DNA from: Proteiniclasticum sp.
GTDB taxonomy: Bacteria > Bacillota > Clostridia > Clostridiales > Clostridiaceae
Direction of reading: 5' to 3'
DNA: 64,000 bases
Assembly: GCF_003514505.1 (NCBI RefSeq)
Contig: NZ_DOPX01000016.1
Coordinates: 124,001-188,000, forward strand
Part shown: in pieces, positions 54,599 to 62,517 of the stretch
Numbering within the stretch: the first letter of the stretch is position 1
Layout of the letters: every line of letters starts with the position of its first letter
Position numbers and translations under genes: made by a program
The notes under the pieces: model-generated
Told to the model about the DNA's origin: nothing
The model's database searches: none
The model's input: the letters and a program-made list of their open reading frames with translations, nothing else

Positions 54599-56044
54599 AT
54601 GATTCATATTGTTGGTCTCGGACCAGGACAGAGCGATGCACTTACCTTGGGCGCGTTAAAAGCGCTGAAAAGCCATTCGGTATTTCTCAGAACAGAAAAA
54701 CATCCCACGGTCTCTTTCTTGGTGGAGGAAGGGATTTCCTATGAAGCTTTTGATTCTGTCTATGAAAAATCGGAGACTTTTGATGAGGTGTACAGCACCA
54801 TAGCAGACCTTCTGAGCAGTAAAGGGGAGAAGGAAACCTTTGTCTATGGAGTTCCTGGGCATCCGCTGGTGGCGGAGAAGTCTGTTCTTCTGCTTATTGA
54901 AAAATGCAAAGAGAAAGGCATTCCCTATGAGATCCACCCCGCGGTGAGCTTTGTGGATGCGGTTTTTGAAGCTTTGGAAGTGGATCCCATCAATGGATTC
55001 CGCATCGTGGATGCGTTGGGCATTGAAGAAGAGGTGCCGGACTATCACAAAGGTACGCTCATCACTCAGGTGTTTTCTCCATATATCGCCAGTAGGGTGA
55101 AGATTGCTCTCAATGCCTATTTGAATGATGAGGATGAAATCATCTATATACGAGCTGCGGGTACGGAGGAGGAAGTCATCAGAAGGATTCCACTTTATGA
55201 GCTGGACCGCCAAAGAGATGCGGATGATCTGACCAGTGTTTATGTGCCGCCCATGGAAGGAAGATACAGCTTTTATGACTTCATGAACATTGTGAAAAGG
55301 TTACGGGATAAGGATAGCGGATGCCCCTGGGATAAAGAGCAGACCCATGAGTCCTTGAAGCCCTATCTCATTGAGGAGAGCTATGAGGCTTTGGAAGCCA
55401 TTGATCTTGAAGACTTTGATGCGCTTCGGGAAGAGCTTGGAGATGTGATGCTACAGGTGCTGCTCCACAGTGCCATCTCGGAAGAGGAAGGAGAGTTCAA
55501 CATTCACGAAGTGATGAAGGTGGTTTCTGAAAAAATGATCTACCGTCATCCTCATGTATTCCAGAAAGACAGGGATATGACTTCAGATGAGGTGCTGATC
55601 CAGTGGGAGGCCTTAAAGAAGAAAGAAAAAGGGGAAGAGACTTTAAGTGATTCTCTCCGGGCCATATCTAAATATTATCCAGGCCTGTCCAGAGCTGAAA
55701 AAATCCAGAAGAAAGCACGGAAATACGGATTTGACTGGGATGACATCAAAGATGTGTTCCTGAAAGTAGAGGAAGAGCTTCTTGAAATCCGGCAGGCATT
55801 GATGGATCAGGATGAGAAACATGTGAAGAAAGAGCTTGGGGATCTGCTGTTTGCGGTGGTGAATCTTGCAAGGTTCCTTCAGGCGGATCCTGAAATCACC
55901 ATCAATGAAACATCCGATAAATTCATTAGGAGAATTACCCGGATGGAGGAGCTCTTAGAGGCTGATCTGAAGGTCTTTCAGGATCTTTCACTGAAAGAAC
56001 TGGATGAATACTGGGAAAAAGCAAAAAAAGAAGAAAAATTCTAA
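54599..56044 (+). CDS. yabN: SAM-methylase-like / MazG pyrophosphohydrolase fusion (YabN)
   Basis: Protein of 481 residues. The N-terminal half has the fold of tetrapyrrole methylases (IVGLGPGQSDALTLGA, YGVPGHPLVAE). The C-terminal half is MazG: GCPWDKEQTHESL and EESYEAL metal sites, followed by a second unit ending KKELGDLLFAVVNLARF. MazG removes abnormal nucleoside triphosphates. The fusion is normal for Bacillota and sits in the yab cluster. Confidence 0.93.
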   Translation: MIHIVGLGPGQSDALTLGALKALKSHSVFLRTEKHPTVSFLVEEGISYEAFDSVYEKSETFDEVYSTIADLLSSKGEKETFVYGVPGHPLVAEKSVLLLIEKCKEKGIPYEIHPAVSFVDAVFEALEVDPINGFRIVDALGIEEEVPDYHKGTLITQVFSPYIASRVKIALNAYLNDEDEIIYIRAAGTEEEVIRRIPLYELDRQRDADDLTSVYVPPMEGRYSFYDFMNIVKRLRDKDSGCPWDKEQTHESLKPYLIEESYEALEAIDLEDFDALREELGDVMLQVLLHSAISEEEGEFNIHEVMKVVSEKMIYRHPHVFQKDRDMTSDEVLIQWEALKKKEKGEETLSDSLRAISKYYPGLSRAEKIQKKARKYGFDWDDIKDVFLKVEEELLEIRQALMDQDEKHVKKELGDLLFAVVNLARFLQADPEITINETSDKFIRRITRMEELLEADLKVFQDLSLKELDEYWEKAKKEEKF

Positions 56045-56135
56045 AAAAAATGCTTTAAAATAAAGGGTTTCAGAGTTTTCTGTAGAATAATAACTGTAGA
56101 TTCCATTATTAAACAATATTAAGGAGGAATTTATT

Positions 56136-56450
56136 GTGAACAAAGCTGAATTAATCGCTGCATTGGCTGAATCTACCAGTTTTACCAAGAAAGACTCTGA
56201 GGCTTTCCTGAAGGCTTTTCTTGACACTGTGGTAGGAACTCTTGAGAAGGGTGAAAAAGTTCAACTCGTTGGATTTGGTACCTTCGAAGTAAGAGAAAGA
56301 AAAGAAAGAGTTGGAAGAAACCCAAGAACCAAGGAAGAGATTAAGATTCCTGCATCCAAGGTTCCAGTTTTCAAGCCTGGTAAAGACTTCAAGGAAAAAG
56401 TAAACGTAGTTCCTAAGAAGAAGAAGGCTGCTCCTAAGAAGAAGAAATAA
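56136..56450 (+). CDS. hup: HU-family DNA-binding protein with lysine-rich tail
   Basis: Histone-like protein of 104 residues. The HU core is complete, with GFGTFEVRERKERVGRNPRTKEEIKIPAS in the DNA-binding arm. After the normal end it has an added tail PKKKKAAPKKKK. Ordinary HU is about 90 residues. The tail may increase DNA binding or compaction. GTG start after AAGGAGG. Sits between yabN and rqcP, as in Clostridia. Confidence 0.94.
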   Translation: MNKAELIAALAESTSFTKKDSEAFLKAFLDTVVGTLEKGEKVQLVGFGTFEVRERKERVGRNPRTKEEIKIPASKVPVFKPGKDFKEKVNVVPKKKKAAPKKKK

Positions 56451-56463
56451 GTAGTCATGATAG

Positions 56464-56500
56464 GAAGGGTAGAAGAATTTCTTCTGCCCTCTTATTTTTT
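56464..56500 (+). terminator. Terminator of hup
   Basis: AGGGTAGAAG and CTTCTGCCCT form a stem, followed by CTTATTTTTTT. Confidence 0.82.
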
Positions 56501-56633
56501 TATACTATATAATGGTCTAAGTTACTGAAATATCAAAGTTTTGCTTCACATTAGTTCCATCAAAATATATAATATACACAATGGATGAACTTATAAAAAT
56601 ATTTCAAGCATTGTGACGACTGAGGTGATCATA

Positions 56634-56903
56634 TTGAGACTAGATAAATATCTGAAGGTATCCAGAATTATAAAAAGAAGGACTGTGGCAAAGGAAGCCT
56701 GCGACGGAAAAAGAGTATCCATCAACGGTAAGATTGCAAAAGCAGGCACAGAAGTCAAAGAAGGAGACATCATTGAAATTGCGTATAAGGATAAGAGCAT
56801 CAAAGCAAAGATCCTGAACATTGCAGAACATGTAAGAAAAGACGATGCTTCCAAGATGTACGAAATCCTGGAAGGGGAAGAAGATACAGACGAAGAGGAG
56901 TAA
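56634..56903 (+). CDS. rqcP: S4-domain RNA-binding protein RqcP (YabO)
   Basis: Small protein of 89 residues with an S4 domain opening MRLDKYLKVSRIIKRRT, exactly the RqcP/Hsp15 type. It works with RqcH in ribosome-associated quality control. I chose TTG at 56634 because GAGGTG lies six bases upstream and homologues start here. divIC follows after 29 bases; the spore genes yabP and yabQ, which separate them in spore formers, are missing. Confidence 0.92.
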   Translation: MRLDKYLKVSRIIKRRTVAKEACDGKRVSINGKIAKAGTEVKEGDIIEIAYKDKSIKAKILNIAEHVRKDDASKMYEILEGEEDTDEEE

Positions 56904-56932
56904 AAATCCTTTCCGACGCTAGGAGGATTGCC

Positions 56933-57208
56933 ATGAGATGGGGGAAAGTTCTAATCAGATTGCTTCTGATCCTTTTTGTAGGGGTCATCTCCTTGACTGT
57001 GTATAAACAGCAGGTGATGATGGCACACATCAGGGAAAATATGAAAGAAGAATCCGTTAAGCTGGAAAAGGTCATGGAAGAGAATGAAAAACTGGCAAAT
57101 ATAGTGGACAGCATAGGCACTGAAGATTATACTATAAGGAGTGCCAGAACGAGACTTGGTCTTTTGAGACCAGGAGAAGTACCGGTAATTGACTCGTCAG
57201 TCAACTGA
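56933..57208 (+). CDS. divIC: Septum formation initiator family protein (DivIC/FtsB)
   Basis: Bitopic cell-division protein of 91 residues: short inside part, one helix (about 7-22), then a coiled coil (about 28-60) and the conserved GTEDYTIRSARTRLGLLRPGE end. It links the divisome with peptidoglycan synthesis through partners such as FtsL. GGAGG precedes the ATG. Lies between rqcP and yabR as expected. Confidence 0.9.
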   Translation: MRWGKVLIRLLLILFVGVISLTVYKQQVMMAHIRENMKEESVKLEKVMEENEKLANIVDSIGTEDYTIRSARTRLGLLRPGEVPVIDSSVN

Positions 57209-57257
57209 TTGGGTTAGTACATATATTTTTTTAATTTTAAGGAGGATTCTTATTAAC

Positions 57258-57665
57258 ATGACCTTAGAGGTAGGAAACATTGTAGAAGGAACTGTCGTAA
57301 ATATCACGAACTTTGGCGCTTTTATTGATCTGAGCGGTAAAACCGGGCTCGTGCACATATCCGAGGTGGCTGACACCTACGTGAAGGATATCAAAGAATT
57401 TATCAAAGAAGGCGACAAGGTACAGGTCAAAGTTTTAGGAATTGACGATAACGGCAAAATCAGCTTATCCATCAAACAGGGTGTCCAGATTGCTCCTAAG
57501 AGAAGCAGCAGACCAGCTGAGGTGGAGTGGAGTGCGCCTGAAAAGAAGAAGCCGGCTTCCAACAATTTTGAAGACATCATGTCCAAATTCATGAAGGAAA
57601 GTGAAGAAGTGATGTCTGATTACAAAAAGAAACAGGAAGTCAGAACAAAGAGCAGAAGAAGCTAA
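57258..57665 (+). CDS. yabR: S1 RNA-binding domain protein (YabR)
   Basis: Protein of 135 residues with one S1 domain (about 2-73: VGNIVEGTVVNITNFGAFIDL and GLVHISEVA) and a basic, disordered-looking tail ending TKSRRS. The family (YabR, general stress protein 13) binds RNA or ribosomes. I chose ATG at 57258 after AGGAGG. It closes the yab block; spoIIE, usual next in spore formers, is not found. Confidence 0.93.
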   Translation: MTLEVGNIVEGTVVNITNFGAFIDLSGKTGLVHISEVADTYVKDIKEFIKEGDKVQVKVLGIDDNGKISLSIKQGVQIAPKRSSRPAEVEWSAPEKKKPASNNFEDIMSKFMKESEEVMSDYKKKQEVRTKSRRS

Positions 57666-57701
57666 GTGATGGCTCTCAATACATTTCGCTGAAGACGCTT
57701 T

Positions 57702-57729
57702 AATGCCCAGATTTCTGGGCATTATTTTT
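57702..57729 (+). terminator. Terminator of yabR
   Basis: AATGCCCAG, loop, CTGGGCATT, then ATTTTTT. Confidence 0.87.
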
Positions 57730-57740
57730 TACTTTTGTTG

Positions 57741-57769
57741 TTGACAAGGCATTTACCATGCTATATAAT
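57741..57769 (+). promoter_or_regulatory. Promoter of the tRNA cluster
   Basis: Consensus TTGACA (57741-57746), a 17-base spacer and TATAAT (57764-57769). Confidence 0.93.
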
Positions 57770-57804
57770 TAATTTTGTCGCGAAGATAAGGCGGCATCAA
57801 ATGT

Positions 57805-57881
57805 GGCGGAATAGCTCAGCTGGCTAGAGCATTCGGTTCATACCCGAAGGGTCGTAGGTTCAAGTCCTATTTCCGCTACCA
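57805..57881 (+). tRNA. tRNA-Met (CAT), elongator
   Basis: A 77-base tRNA with encoded CCA. Anticodon stem TTCGG/CCGAA, loop TTCATAC, anticodon CAT. The acceptor GGCGGAA pairs fully with TTCCGCT (G1-U72), so it is the elongator type. Confidence 0.93.
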
Positions 57882-57894
57882 TTTTTATTTATAC

Positions 57895-57981
57895 GCTGGA
57901 GTGGCGAAACTGGCAGACGCACAGGACTTAAAATCCTGCGGTGGCGACACCGTACCGGTTCGATTCCGGTCTTCAGCACCA
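57895..57981 (+). tRNA. tRNA-Leu (TAA)
   Basis: Class II tRNA of 87 bases with encoded CCA. Loop CTTAAAA gives anticodon TAA; a long variable arm (GGTGGCGACACC) follows. Acceptor GCTGGAG pairs with CTTCAGC. Confidence 0.95.
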
Positions 57982-57994
57982 AGTTATTGAATAT

Positions 57995-58070
57995 CGCGGG
58001 GTGGAGCAGTTGGCAGCTCGTCGGGCTCATAACCCGAAGGTCGCAGGTTCAAGTCCTGCCCCCGCTACCA
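57995..58070 (+). tRNA. Initiator tRNA-fMet (CAT)
   Basis: A 76-base tRNA with encoded CCA. Anticodon loop CTCATAA lies in the stem CGGG/CCCG with the three G-C pairs of initiators. The first pair is a mismatch, C1 against U72 (acceptor CGCGGGG with CCCCGCT). Most bacteria have C1-A72. Confidence 0.95.
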
Positions 58071-58077
58071 TTAATTA

Positions 58078-58105
58078 CAGTCTAACGATGTTAGGCTGTT
58101 TTTTT
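58078..58105 (+). terminator. Terminator of the tRNA cluster
   Basis: CAGTCTAAC, three-base loop, GTTAGGCTG (one G-U pair), then about seven T. Confidence 0.9.
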
Positions 58106-58194
58106 CATGTTATGAACATCACTTGACAAAAACTTCACGAAAGTGAAAAGATTTTATGTTAAACTATTTCCGAAAAATGGAAGGAGAGATTAAA

Positions 58195-58665
58195 ATGACA
58201 GAAACAAAATATGCCATTGAAGTCAGAGAGCAGCACTTTCAGCCTGTCATGAGTGTCCGAACAATTTCTTCCGTAAGTAAGCTTCCACAGCTCATCGGTG
58301 AAACCTATGAAAGAATCATGCTGTTTCTGAAAGAGATGGATGTGAACCCCGCGGGGCCTCCTTTTGTCTGCTACTATAATCTGGATATGGAGCATTTGGA
58401 TGTGGAGATTGGTTTTCCTGTAGAAGATGTGCTTCCTGGTGAAGGAGATTTGTGCCCTTCAGAGATGGTTCAGGGGAATATGGTGTCCTGTATGTACAAA
58501 GGACCCTATGAGAAAATGAGTGCAGTTTATGACGAAATGAATGCCTATATGAGTCTCCATGGGTACAAGGCAAAAGGAATGGCTTATGAGATCTACTATA
58601 ACTCTCCCATGGATGTGAAGAGTGCAGAAGATTTATTGACAAGAATTGAGCTTCCTATAGAATAA
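58195..58665 (+). CDS. GyrI-like effector-binding protein
   Basis: Protein of 156 residues with the fold of AraC/BmrR effector-binding domains (GyrI-like): the SxxV start (QPVMSVRTISSVSKLPQLIGE), the PPFVCYYN middle, and the end GMAYEIYYNSPMD. No DNA-binding domain. Such proteins bind small molecules or hydrolyse drugs. I chose ATG at 58195 after AAGGAGAG. Monocistronic. Confidence 0.87.
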   Translation: MTETKYAIEVREQHFQPVMSVRTISSVSKLPQLIGETYERIMLFLKEMDVNPAGPPFVCYYNLDMEHLDVEIGFPVEDVLPGEGDLCPSEMVQGNMVSCMYKGPYEKMSAVYDEMNAYMSLHGYKAKGMAYEIYYNSPMDVKSAEDLLTRIELPIE

Positions 58666-58696
58666 AATATAGCAGATTTATATGATCTAAGAGCTG

Positions 58697-58730
58697 AAAA
58701 TACCGATCACGGAAATGATCGGTATTTTTT
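58697..58730 (+). terminator. Terminator of the GyrI-like gene
   Basis: AAAATACCGATCA, six-base loop, TGATCGGTATTTT, then TT. Confidence 0.9.
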
Positions 58731-58787
58731 GAATGTTTTCTCCATTCTTATGTTACAATATCTCTAATAAACGTTATTGGAGGAGTT

Positions 58788-60194
58788 ATGAAAGTAATGA
58801 TCGTAGGCGCGGGTAAGCTTGGCGTAAAGCTTGCTGAAGCTATGACCGTAGAAAATATGGATGTTACTCTGGTAGACAGTGATGCAAAAGTTATTGAGAA
58901 GATCAATGAGCATTTGGATGTGCTGACGGTTGTGGCCAGTGGAATCAGCATCACCATGCTGAAGGAAATGAATATAGAGGAATATGATATTATTGTTGCC
59001 TGTACAGAGAATGATGAGACCAATGCAGTGATCTGCACCTTTGCAAAAAAGCTGGGCTGTAATCAGACCATTGCAAGAATCAGAAATCCGGAATATACAG
59101 AGCAGCTTACTTTCGTACGTCATGAACTGGGGATAGATCTTATCATGAATCCGGATCTTGCCACTGCAACGTCCATTTCAAAGTATCTGCTTAAAAATAT
59201 CATGTTCTATTCCGGAGATTTTGCAGATGGCCGCGTAAAGATGATTGATTTCAAGTGTTCCTATAAGAGCACTTTTGTTGGCAAAAAGCTTTTTGAGTTG
59301 GAAGATTTTGACAAGCTCATCATCACAGCGATTTCAAGAGAGGGCGAACTGATTATTCCAAACGGAAATACAGAGATTGCAGCGGATGATGTGGTCCATA
59401 TTATTGGAAAAGAAGAGGATCTTCTGAAGCTCAGCAAAAAGCATAAACTGATCACTCCGGACACTCATGTGGATAATGTGATGATCATCGGTGGCGGTAA
59501 TGTGGGATACTACCTGGCAAAAGAGCTTTCGAAAGCCCGTATTGGTGTTACCCTCATTGAGCAGGACAGAGTCCGTGCGCTGAAACTTGCGGAAACATTG
59601 GAGCACGTGCTGATCATTCATGGGGATGGAACAGATGTGAACATACTGGAGGAAGAGAACATCGACCAGATGGATGCGTTCATTGGATCCACCGGGTATG
59701 ACGAGCAGAATCTTCTCATGGCCCTTATGGCAAAGCAGTATGGTGTCAAAAAGTGCATCGCGAAGGTGAGCCGAAGAAACTATACCAAAATCATCGATAA
59801 ACTGGATATTGACGCAGCGCTGAATCCTGTGAACATCACTGCATCCAATATTCTGAAGTTTGTGCGTGGCGGAAAAGTCCTTTCTGTTTCTCTGCTCCTG
59901 GGGGGCGATGGAGAAGTGACAGAGATCATTGCGACACCGGATATGCCATACCTTGGGAAACCGCTGAAGGATCTGCACCTGCCGAAAGGGATCATCATTG
60001 GTGCCATTGTACACAATGGGGAAGTGATTATTCCAAAGGGGTCCTCCGTGATTCGTCCCAATGACCGTATCGTTGTCTTCTCCTTGGCGGAGGACACAGA
60101 GAACTTAAAGAAACTGTTTATTCCAGGAAAGAGAGGACTATTTAGTGAACTATGGAATCGTGATAAAGGTGCTAGGGAGTATTCTGCTGATTGA
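58788..60194 (+). CDS. trkA: Trk potassium system NAD-binding protein TrkA
   Basis: Cytosolic gating subunit of 468 residues with two RCK units. Each has a Rossmann domain (MIVGAGKLGVKLAEA at 3-17; MIIGGGNVGYYLAKEL at about 232-247) and a smaller C-terminal ligand domain. It binds NAD(H) and controls TrkH. TrkH starts inside its last 50 bases. Confidence 0.94.
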   Translation: MKVMIVGAGKLGVKLAEAMTVENMDVTLVDSDAKVIEKINEHLDVLTVVASGISITMLKEMNIEEYDIIVACTENDETNAVICTFAKKLGCNQTIARIRNPEYTEQLTFVRHELGIDLIMNPDLATATSISKYLLKNIMFYSGDFADGRVKMIDFKCSYKSTFVGKKLFELEDFDKLIITAISREGELIIPNGNTEIAADDVVHIIGKEEDLLKLSKKHKLITPDTHVDNVMIIGGGNVGYYLAKELSKARIGVTLIEQDRVRALKLAETLEHVLIIHGDGTDVNILEEENIDQMDAFIGSTGYDEQNLLMALMAKQYGVKKCIAKVSRRNYTKIIDKLDIDAALNPVNITASNILKFVRGGKVLSVSLLLGGDGEVTEIIATPDMPYLGKPLKDLHLPKGIIIGAIVHNGEVIIPKGSSVIRPNDRIVVFSLAEDTENLKKLFIPGKRGLFSELWNRDKGAREYSAD

Positions 60195-61593
60195 AGCCCT
60201 TCTTATGTCCCCTTCTATCTTTATTTCTTATGCTTATGGCGGGGATGCTCATCATCCCTTCATCTGGACCATTGTGGTCATGGTGATACTGGGTATCCTC
60301 ATGGCAAAGTTAAGACGGAAAAATGATCACCATATCCGGGCAAAGGACGGCATCGTCATTGTTGCCTTGGGCTGGGTGATGATCTCCCTGTTCGGTGCCA
60401 TACCTTTATGGACATCGGGGAGCGTCCCTACTTATATTGATGCCGTGTTCGAAATCGTATCTGGATTTACCACCACAGGAGCCTCTGTCATTGCCAATGT
60501 GGACGGCCTCGATAAAGGCATCCTCTTCTGGCGCTCCATGACCCACTGGATCGGTGGGATGGGGATTCTTGTGTTTACCCTGGCGCTTCTTCCAGCCCTT
60601 GGCGTAGGAAGCCTCCAGATTTTCAAGGCGGAGTCTCCGGGCCCCGTGGCCGGGAAAATTGTGCCCCGTATGAAAGATACCGCGAGGGTTCTTTATATCT
60701 CCTATATTCTTCTGACCGCCATGCAGGTGCTGTTTCTACTACTCGGAGGGGTAAGTCTTCTGGACGCCTTTGTCATTACCTTCGGTACAGTGGGGACGGG
60801 AGGTTTCGGTCCGAGAAATGACAGTCTGGCAAGCTATAGCCCTTATGTTCAGGTGGTGACAGGCATCTTCATGGTGCTGTCCGGCGTGAATTTTTCTTTG
60901 TACTTCCTGTTCTTCCGAAAGAAATACAAAGACTTTCTTGAGGACCGTGAGCTTCGGCTGTATCTCTTTTTTGTGGGAAGTTCCGTGGTGCTGATTGCAT
61001 GGAATCTTTTTATGACCTTTGGTGGAGATGCTCTGGTGAGGCTCCGGGAATCTTTTTTCCAGGTTTCATCCATCATGACCACCACAGGATTCAGCACAGT
61101 GGACTTTGACGTATGGCCCACCTTCAGCAAAATGATTCTCTTTTTTCTGATGTTTGTGGGAGGGTCTGCTGGATCCACTGCCGGTGGAATGAAAGTCATC
61201 CGAATTATGATTGTGCTGAAACTCATCAAAAGAGAGGTGTCAAAGATTTTTCACCCTCGGGCACTGATTCCCATCAAGGTGGGCGGAAAAATTGTCTCCA
61301 ATGAGATCATTGCGAGGATCAACAGTTTCACAGCCATTCACCTGGTGATCTTCACCATAGGATCTCTTGTGGTTTCACTCGAAGGAGGCACCATGGAGAG
61401 CTCCATGTCTGCGGTGGCCGCAACGCTGAATAACATCGGCCCTGGGTTTGGTGCTGTGGGACCTACAGTGACTTTTGCACACTACTCGGACTTTACAAAA
61501 ATCTTTCTCTCTTTGGTGATGCTTCTAGGCAGACTGGAGCATTTCACCATCATTGCCCTTCTTGTGCCCAAGTCATGGACCAAGGAGAGCTGA
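60145..61593 (+). CDS. trkH: Trk potassium uptake protein TrkH
   Basis: Membrane channel of 482 residues with four M1-P-M2 units. Filter loops are TTGAS, GTGGFG, TTGFST and NNIGPGF. The start is GTG at 60145, with GAGAGG eight bases upstream, inside trkA; the 50-base overlap in another frame suggests coupled translation. Brings in K+ with TrkA. Confidence 0.94.
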   Translation: MNYGIVIKVLGSILLIEALLMSPSIFISYAYGGDAHHPFIWTIVVMVILGILMAKLRRKNDHHIRAKDGIVIVALGWVMISLFGAIPLWTSGSVPTYIDAVFEIVSGFTTTGASVIANVDGLDKGILFWRSMTHWIGGMGILVFTLALLPALGVGSLQIFKAESPGPVAGKIVPRMKDTARVLYISYILLTAMQVLFLLLGGVSLLDAFVITFGTVGTGGFGPRNDSLASYSPYVQVVTGIFMVLSGVNFSLYFLFFRKKYKDFLEDRELRLYLFFVGSSVVLIAWNLFMTFGGDALVRLRESFFQVSSIMTTTGFSTVDFDVWPTFSKMILFFLMFVGGSAGSTAGGMKVIRIMIVLKLIKREVSKIFHPRALIPIKVGGKIVSNEIIARINSFTAIHLVIFTIGSLVVSLEGGTMESSMSAVAATLNNIGPGFGAVGPTVTFAHYSDFTKIFLSLVMLLGRLEHFTIIALLVPKSWTKES

Positions 61594-61613
61594 TCAAACA
61601 AATCGCATTTCAG

Positions 61614-61641
61614 GCAGGCTTCATGAAGAGAGCCTGCTTTT
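61614..61641 (+). terminator. Terminator of trkAH
   Basis: GCAGGCT and AGCCTGC form a stem followed by TTTT. Confidence 0.75.
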
Positions 61642-61663
61642 GAACTTTTGGGGGTAGGTATTG

Positions 61664-62134
61664 ATGAACGTGAGATTTCTTCATAGCCATGAAGTGGAGA
61701 AAGCGTTTCTTCTGATTCGTGAAGTGTTTCTTCAAACGGAGTCAAGAGGACTTTCTCAACGTGCAGTGGACAGCTTCCTGAAAATGCAGACCAGAGATGC
61801 TTTTCAGCAAATTCTGTCCGATGAGAAAACTGTTTTTCTGGGGGCTTTTGATGAGGATTTGGCTCTTGTTGGCGTTCTTTGTGCAGAAGGATTCTTTCTT
61901 ACCCATCTCTACGTACAAAGAAGAGGTGAAGGGATTGGGAAAGCCCTCTTTACGTACTATGAGGAGATTCTGAAAAGCCGGATGGAAGAGGGAGAAGTCA
62001 TCAGGCTCAATGCCACGCTGTCTTCAATGCCCTTTTATGAAGCCCTGGGGTTTACGCTGAAAGAGGAGGTCCAGGAGATCTATGGCATTTCCTTTGTGCC
62101 CATGGAGAAAAAACTTAAAAAAGACCTCTATTAA
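61664..62134 (+). CDS. GNAT family N-acetyltransferase
   Basis: Protein of 156 residues with the GNAT CoA motif LYVQRRGEGIGKALFTYYEE (about 82-101). It has a helical N-terminus with AVDSFLKMQT. The substrate is unknown. ATG at 61664 follows a G-rich site; TTG at 61661 is possible. It ends at a strong shared terminator. Confidence 0.85.
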   Translation: MNVRFLHSHEVEKAFLLIREVFLQTESRGLSQRAVDSFLKMQTRDAFQQILSDEKTVFLGAFDEDLALVGVLCAEGFFLTHLYVQRRGEGIGKALFTYYEEILKSRMEEGEVIRLNATLSSMPFYEALGFTLKEEVQEIYGISFVPMEKKLKKDLY

Positions 62135-62144
62135 GAAGATAGAA

Positions 62145-62183
62145 AAAGAACGCAGCAGGACGAAATCCTTGCTGCGTTCTTTT
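62145..62183. terminator. Bidirectional terminator
   Basis: AAAAGAACGCAGCA and TGCTGCGTTCTTTT form a 14-base stem between two convergent genes. Confidence 0.9.
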
Positions 62184-62192
62184 TGCTTCTTA

Positions 62193-62414
62193 TTATGACA
62201 GCCAAAGAGCGGCTAAAAGTGCTGCGGTGGCAATCCCCAGGGAGACCTGGCCCAGTTTCACATACTGGTTCACCTTCTGGAACTCCATGAGATTTCTTTC
62301 TTTCTTCGGTACCTTTTTCAGTTTCACGTAAGTGAAAAAGCTGAGAACAGAGATGCCGAAGGAAACAGCAGCGGTGATAAAGAGCAGAGCTCTTAGCATT
62401 TCTTTCAGTTCCAT
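62193..62414 (-). CDS. Small membrane protein of unknown function
   Basis: A 73-residue protein with two predicted helices (about 8-29 and 53-72) and a basic linker KLKKVPKKERN, so both ends probably lie on the same side of the membrane. AGAGG lies before the ATG. I do not recognise the family. Confidence 0.7.
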   Translation of the reverse strand: MELKEMLRALLFITAAVSFGISVLSFFTYVKLKKVPKKERNLMEFQKVNQYVKLGQVSLGIATAALLAALWLS

Positions 62415-62517
62415 GATATACCTCTTTCATAAGCATCAGGTTCCATAAGTGGAGGATGCATTTTTTCTTCAAAAATCAGTATATCATATACGCCCGTAGA
62501 GTATTCTAAAAAATGGA

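Noticed and set aside
57941..58126. Plus-strand frame containing VAGSSPAPA
   Set aside because: It runs across tRNA-Leu and tRNA-fMet; this peptide is a well-known product of reading tRNA genes as protein.
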